A stretch of 64,000 nt of DNA from Corynebacterium tuberculostearicum (lineage in GTDB: Bacteria; Actinomycetota; Actinomycetes; Mycobacteriales; Mycobacteriaceae). The position numbers and the translations under genes are program-made. The notes under the pieces were generated by a model, which saw nothing but the letters and a program-made list of their open reading frames with translations, was not told the origin of the DNA and made no database searches. Location of the stretch: positions 434,001-498,000 of the forward strand of contig NZ_CP065972.1 in assembly GCF_016127015.1 (NCBI RefSeq), read 5' to 3'. This document shows, piece after piece, positions 62,051-64,000 of this stretch (position 1 is its first letter; each line of letters opens with the position of its first letter).

Positions 62051-62626
62051 CTAGAAGCGGGTGATGCCCTCTGCGGTGACGGCGGCATCAACCTTGCGGT
62101 CATGGTCTTCGGTAGGCAGCTCGTCTAGGAATTCGGAGGGGTAGACCATGGCGAAAACCGGCGGCTTGCCGTGGGGAAGCGGCTCTAGCGCGCGGTCATA
62201 GTAGCCGCCGCCCTTGCCCATGCGGTTGCCCTTGGCATCTACTGCCATGGCGGGGGCGAGCACCAGATCGCACTCGGCCAGCACGCTGCTATCAAAGCTT
62301 GGGCCCTGGGGCTCATTCAAACCCAATGGGCTGGTGTGCATGGCTTCCTTCCCGCGGTATTCGGCAAAGGTCAGCGTGCCATTCTCGCCGGAAATTGGCA
62401 GGAGGACGCGGGAAACATGGGCCTTGAGCCACGGCACAAAGTCCGCACCACCGGGCTCAGAGCCCAAAGGCCAGTAGGCGGCCACGGTCATGGACTCGGT
62501 GAGCTCGGATTCGAGATGCTTACGCACGCCAGCGGTAAAGGCATCGTGGTCCTCGGAGGAAAGTTCGCGGCGGGCCTGGACCAAGCGGGCCCGCAGCTCG
62601 TTTTTGGCGGTAATGGAAGAGGTCAT
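62051..62626 (-). CDS. 5-formyltetrahydrofolate cyclo-ligase
   Basis: The 191-residue ATP-dependent enzyme converts 5-formyltetrahydrofolate to methenyltetrahydrofolate. Conserved parts are KNELRARLVQARREL and VLAPAMAVDAKGNRMGKGGG followed by YYDRAL, the ATP-binding loop. I place the start at ATG 62626 (MTSSITAKNEL). The frame runs on upstream as a shadow of galU. It is divergent from galU, with 67 bases between the starts. Confidence 0.92.
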   Translation of the reverse strand: MTSSITAKNELRARLVQARRELSSEDHDAFTAGVRKHLESELTESMTVAAYWPLGSEPGGADFVPWLKAHVSRVLLPISGENGTLTFAEYRGKEAMHTSPLGLNEPQGPSFDSSVLAECDLVLAPAMAVDAKGNRMGKGGGYYDRALEPLPHGKPPVFAMVYPSEFLDELPTEDHDRKVDAAVTAEGITRF

Positions 62627-62693
62627 AAATAAATCATAACCCCGCGGCGTAGCGGTGCACGGGAAAATAATGTGGCGTTGTACGCTATTGTGC

Positions 62694-63620
62694 ATGGCTA
62701 TAGAACGCGAAGATTCCGCCCGCGGAATCACCACGGTTGTAGTTCCAGCGGCAGGTATGGGCACCCGATTTTTGCCCGCCACCAAAACGGTTCCCAAGGA
62801 ACTACTGCCCGTTGTTGATACTCCCGGCATCGAACTCATCGCAGAGGAGGCAGCTTCTGTAGGTGCGCGCCGCCTAGCGGTGATTACCGCGCCCGATAAG
62901 CAAGAAGTCATGCGCCACTTCGAGGCTTTTCCCGAGCTGGTAGAGACCCTTGAATCCCGCGGCAAGGACGAGCAGGTGGCCAAGGTTAAGCGCGCCAACC
63001 AGATCATTCACCCCGTTGCGGTGGAGCAGGAAAAGCCGCTGGGCTTGGGCCACGCGGTGGGCCTTGCCGAAGAGGTCCTTGGGGAAGACGAGGATTCCTT
63101 CGCCGTCATGCTCCCCGATGACATTGTGCTGCCCGCCACCGTCATGGCCGATATGGCGCGTGTGCGCGCGGCATTGGGTGGCAGCGTGCTATGCGCTTTC
63201 GAGGTCCCGCGCGAGCAGACCTACAACTACGGCGTCTTCGACGTGGAAGATACCGATGCCCCTGGCGTGAAGAAGGTCGTGGGCATGGTGGAAAAGCCGG
63301 CAGTAGAGGATGCCCCTTCTAACCTCGTGGCCACCGGCCGCTACCTTTTGGACCGCAAGATCTTTGATGCCCTGCGCCGCATTAAGCCGGGCAAGGGCGG
63401 CGAGCTGCAGCTAACTGACGCCATCGAGCTCCTCATTGAGGAGGGCGAGCCCGTCCACGTGGTAGTCCACCAAGGAAAGCGCCATGATTTGGGCAATCCC
63501 GGCGGCTATATCCCCGCCAACGTGGACTTTGGCCTGCGCGATGAAAAGTACGGCCCCACGCTGTATAAAGCGATTAAGCACATTATCGCCGAGTATGAGG
63601 ACGAACACGGCCTAGCCTAG
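62694..63620 (+). CDS. galU: UTP-glucose-1-phosphate uridylyltransferase
   Basis: The 308-residue enzyme makes UDP-glucose for cell-wall glycans and trehalose. The nucleotide-binding loop is VVVPAAGMGTRFLPATK followed by PKELLPVVDTPGIE. LGHAVGLAEEVLGEDEDSF and VEKPAVEDAPSNL are typical. ATG 62694 gives the expected short N-terminus. There is no ribosome site, and TACGCT lies about 10 bases before it, so a leaderless mRNA is possible. Confidence 0.95.
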   Translation: MAIEREDSARGITTVVVPAAGMGTRFLPATKTVPKELLPVVDTPGIELIAEEAASVGARRLAVITAPDKQEVMRHFEAFPELVETLESRGKDEQVAKVKRANQIIHPVAVEQEKPLGLGHAVGLAEEVLGEDEDSFAVMLPDDIVLPATVMADMARVRAALGGSVLCAFEVPREQTYNYGVFDVEDTDAPGVKKVVGMVEKPAVEDAPSNLVATGRYLLDRKIFDALRRIKPGKGGELQLTDAIELLIEEGEPVHVVVHQGKRHDLGNPGGYIPANVDFGLRDEKYGPTLYKAIKHIIAEYEDEHGLA

Positions 63621-63675
63621 GGATTTTCCTAGTGGCTAAGGATGTGGAAGCGAAGAAAGGGCGGGCATAGACCTT

Positions 63676-64000
63676 ATGCGTTCAGTTGATGACCAGTTGG
63701 CGCTGGTAACGGATGCGGCGACGACGCCGGAGCCGGTGCGCATCGGTATTTCCAACGCGCTGGGTTTGATGTGCGCCGAGCAGGTACAAGCTAACCAGCC
63801 ACTACCAGGCTTCCCGCAAGCGGCCATCGATGGCTACGCGGTGCGCGCCGTGGATATTGGCGGCGAGCGGGGTCTGCGGGTGCGCCGCCACAAGGACCAG
63901 GAAGAACAGTCCACTGAGAGCGAAGAGGATGCGGATTCCCCGCAGCCGGAGGTAGAGCGTTCCTTGCCCGTGGTGGGTGAGGTTCCTGCTGGCTCCAAGC
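63676..64000 (+). CDS. moeA: molybdopterin molybdenumtransferase MoeA, N-terminal part
   Basis: The gene runs off the end of the window; 108 residues are visible. The start MRSVDDQLALVTDAATTPEP and the motif LPGFPQAAIDGYAVRA match MoeA, which inserts molybdate into adenylated molybdopterin. An acidic insert (QEEQSTESEEDADSPQPE) interrupts domain II. It follows galU after 55 bases and acts in the same pathway as the MoaB-like protein at 59,776. Confidence 0.9.
   Translation, partial: MRSVDDQLALVTDAATTPEPVRIGISNALGLMCAEQVQANQPLPGFPQAAIDGYAVRAVDIGGERGLRVRRHKDQEEQSTESEEDADSPQPEVERSLPVVGEVPAGSK

Overview
The window is 64 kb of a Corynebacterium chromosome. The evidence is GC-rich coding sequence, GTG and ATG starts, and a gene order matching what I know of the C. 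glutamicum cg0948-cg1008 segment: serC-gltA-FKBP, mctBC, folA-thyA-cysQ-lhr, pgi-chorismate mutase-pcrA, purN-purH, amtR, ribosomal genes, a MprAB/PepD-like operon, mscL and galU. The genus is well supported. The species is not determined; a lipophilic skin-type species is only a guess.

Region 1 (1-11,750) is core metabolism. It holds the end of an NCS2 purine permease, a SpoU RNA methyltransferase, DUF6928 and sepH, then serC, citrate synthase, an FKBP isomerase, an aldo/keto reductase and the mctBC monocarboxylate uptake pair. It ends with an exported beta-lactamase-fold lipoprotein, a Tat-exported DUF1906 protein and OsmC. gltA and mctBC share an exact 12-bp upstream motif, and mctBC also has two GGGGGT motifs, which suggests joint control by acetate regulators of the RamA/RamB type.

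Region 2 (about 11,750-29,060) is accessory and ends at tRNA-Arg(CCT). It holds a DJ-1 protein, a DUF2871 protein, peptidase E, an IS256 element, a tight three-gene cassette (TIGR04255 protein, helix-turn-helix protein, unrecognised SQTCDL protein), two adjacent IS3 elements, a three-gene restriction-modification system and a broken transposase. A copy of the tRNA 3' end lies just inside the boundary, and two similar palindromes lie at 14.0 kb and 29.0 kb. I read this as a defence island built at a tRNA. The two most interesting systems are the restriction-modification locus, whose methyltransferase motifs are split over three proteins, and the TIGR04255 cassette.

Region 3 (29,200-46,080) is core again: mycoredoxin-folA-thyA-cysQ, the large helicase lhr with a Nei-type glycosylase, a YccF protein, pgi, an antiporter, chorismate mutase, pcrA and two paralogous M23 peptidases. 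The second peptidase has a cluster of MtrA-like half-sites upstream.

Region 4 (46,480-64,000) holds a DUF6350/PerM-like membrane protein, purN-purH, two lipoproteins, amtR (nitrogen regulator) and a nucleotidyltransferase-like gene. Next come two divergent sets of cysteine-poor ribosomal protein genes (L28-L33-S14-S18 and L31B-L32), then response regulator-sensor kinase-HtrA protease-MoaB-MscL, an SAF-domain protein, formyltetrahydrofolate cyclo-ligase, galU and the start of moeA.
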